Shown: positions 63,843-64,000 of the stretch, piece after piece
Layout of the letters: the number at the start of each line of letters is the position of its first letter
How positions within the stretch are numbered: the stretch's first letter is position 1
NCBI RefSeq assembly: GCF_047729555.1
Contig: NZ_CP159825.1
Coordinates: 1,374,345-1,438,344, forward strand
DNA length: 64,000 nt
Source of the DNA: Porticoccus sp905181945
Lineage (GTDB): Bacteria > Pseudomonadota > Gammaproteobacteria > Pseudomonadales > Porticoccaceae
Direction of reading: 5' to 3'
Program-made: the position numbers and the translations under genes
Notes under the pieces: generated by a model
The model's input: only the letters and a program-made list of their open reading frames with translations
What the model was told of the DNA's origin: nothing
Databases searched by the model: none

Positions 63843-63865
63843 AAGTTATCAATAACTTATCCACA
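63843..63865 (+). promoter_or_regulatory. DnaA box overlapping a 16-base palindrome
   Basis: AAGTTATCAATAACTT (63843-63858, 7-base perfect arms) runs directly into TTATCCACA (63857-63865), a perfect DnaA box. It lies downstream of mnmE, in a gene-free end of the window where a dnaA promoter or a second origin part could be. Confidence 0.55.
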
Positions 63866-63891
63866 AGAAAGCATACAAATATAGCCATAAA

Positions 63892-63937
63892 GACGCCTTT
63901 GAGCTGTTTATAAACACAGCGGCGCCTGTTTTCTTAT
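63892..63937 (+). terminator. Possible terminator downstream of mnmE
   Basis: GCTGT/ACAGC arms around TTATAAAC, with flanking GACGCC/GGCGCC that can extend the stem, are followed by TGTTTTCTT. The core TGTTTATAAACA is a perfect 12-base palindrome. The remaining 63 bases of the window show nothing further. Confidence 0.45.
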
Positions 63938-64000
63938 CTTGTTGTTTTAAAAGGGTATTATTTATTATTGTCTGCCTGTTTTATTTGTCAAAAATTGTGG

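Overview
The window looks like the origin-proximal part of a free-living, aerobic gammaproteobacterial chromosome of moderate to low GC. Gene orders match Pseudomonas-type genomes: metX-metW, trxA-rho, polA/engB-cytochrome c4-dsbA, the coxBA-ctaG-coxC...SURF1-ctaA-ctaB-SCO cluster, def-fmt-rsmB-trkA and glmS-glmU-atp-parBA-rsmG-mnmG. A marine oligotroph of the Cellvibrionales/Pseudomonadales neighbourhood is my inference from content and compactness; the sequence does not prove it. I saw no insertion sequences, prophage, CRISPR array, rRNA or tRNA.

Layout. 1-4.2 kb: methionine (metX 3' end, metW), nucleotide sanitation (rdgB), one-carbon (purU) and heme chaperone (hemW) genes. 4.2-5.1 kb: a decayed exopolyphosphatase gene, then trxA and rho. 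7-10 kb: a leftward serC-serA-pdxH block (serine and PLP). 10-15 kb: dsbA, cytochrome c4, engB and polA, with a probable Spot 42/ErsA-position small RNA between engB and polA. 15-18 kb: a complete zinc-uptake system (znuA divergent from zur-znuC-znuB) with two Zur-box-like dyads between. 18-27 kb: a complete aa3-type cytochrome c oxidase operon with heme A synthesis and copper insertion factors. 27-31 kb: yheV, gamma-carbonic anhydrase, aroE, hemF, tsaC and purE. 31-37 kb: def-fmt-rsmB-trkA-trkH. 37-44 kb: an orphan TRAP binding protein, uvrD, a HexR-family gene remnant, djlA, a photolyase-related gene, an unrecognised 113-residue gene with its own promoter, operator-like dyad and terminator, and a DUF2805-like gene. 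44-59 kb: glmS, glmU, the full F1Fo ATP synthase operon, parB, parA, rsmG and mnmG, all leftward. 59.3-59.75 kb: the likely replication origin, with an AT-rich tract and three perfect DnaA boxes. 59.8-63.75 kb: rpmH, rnpA, yidD, yidC and mnmE, all rightward. The last 250 bases hold another perfect DnaA box and several palindromes.

How it fits together. Transcription diverges from about 59.5 kb, as expected for an origin. The respiratory, ATP synthase, heme (hemW, hemF, ctaA, ctaB) and cytochrome/thiol-redox genes (cytochrome c4, dsbA, trxA) describe an oxygen-respiring cell. Two gene remnants (ppx, hexR-like) show recent loss of polyphosphate and sugar-catabolism regulatory functions at these loci. 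The most unusual points are the orientation of the rpmH-mnmE block relative to mnmG, which may have split an ancestral origin, the candidate small RNA, and the orphan 113-residue gene unit.
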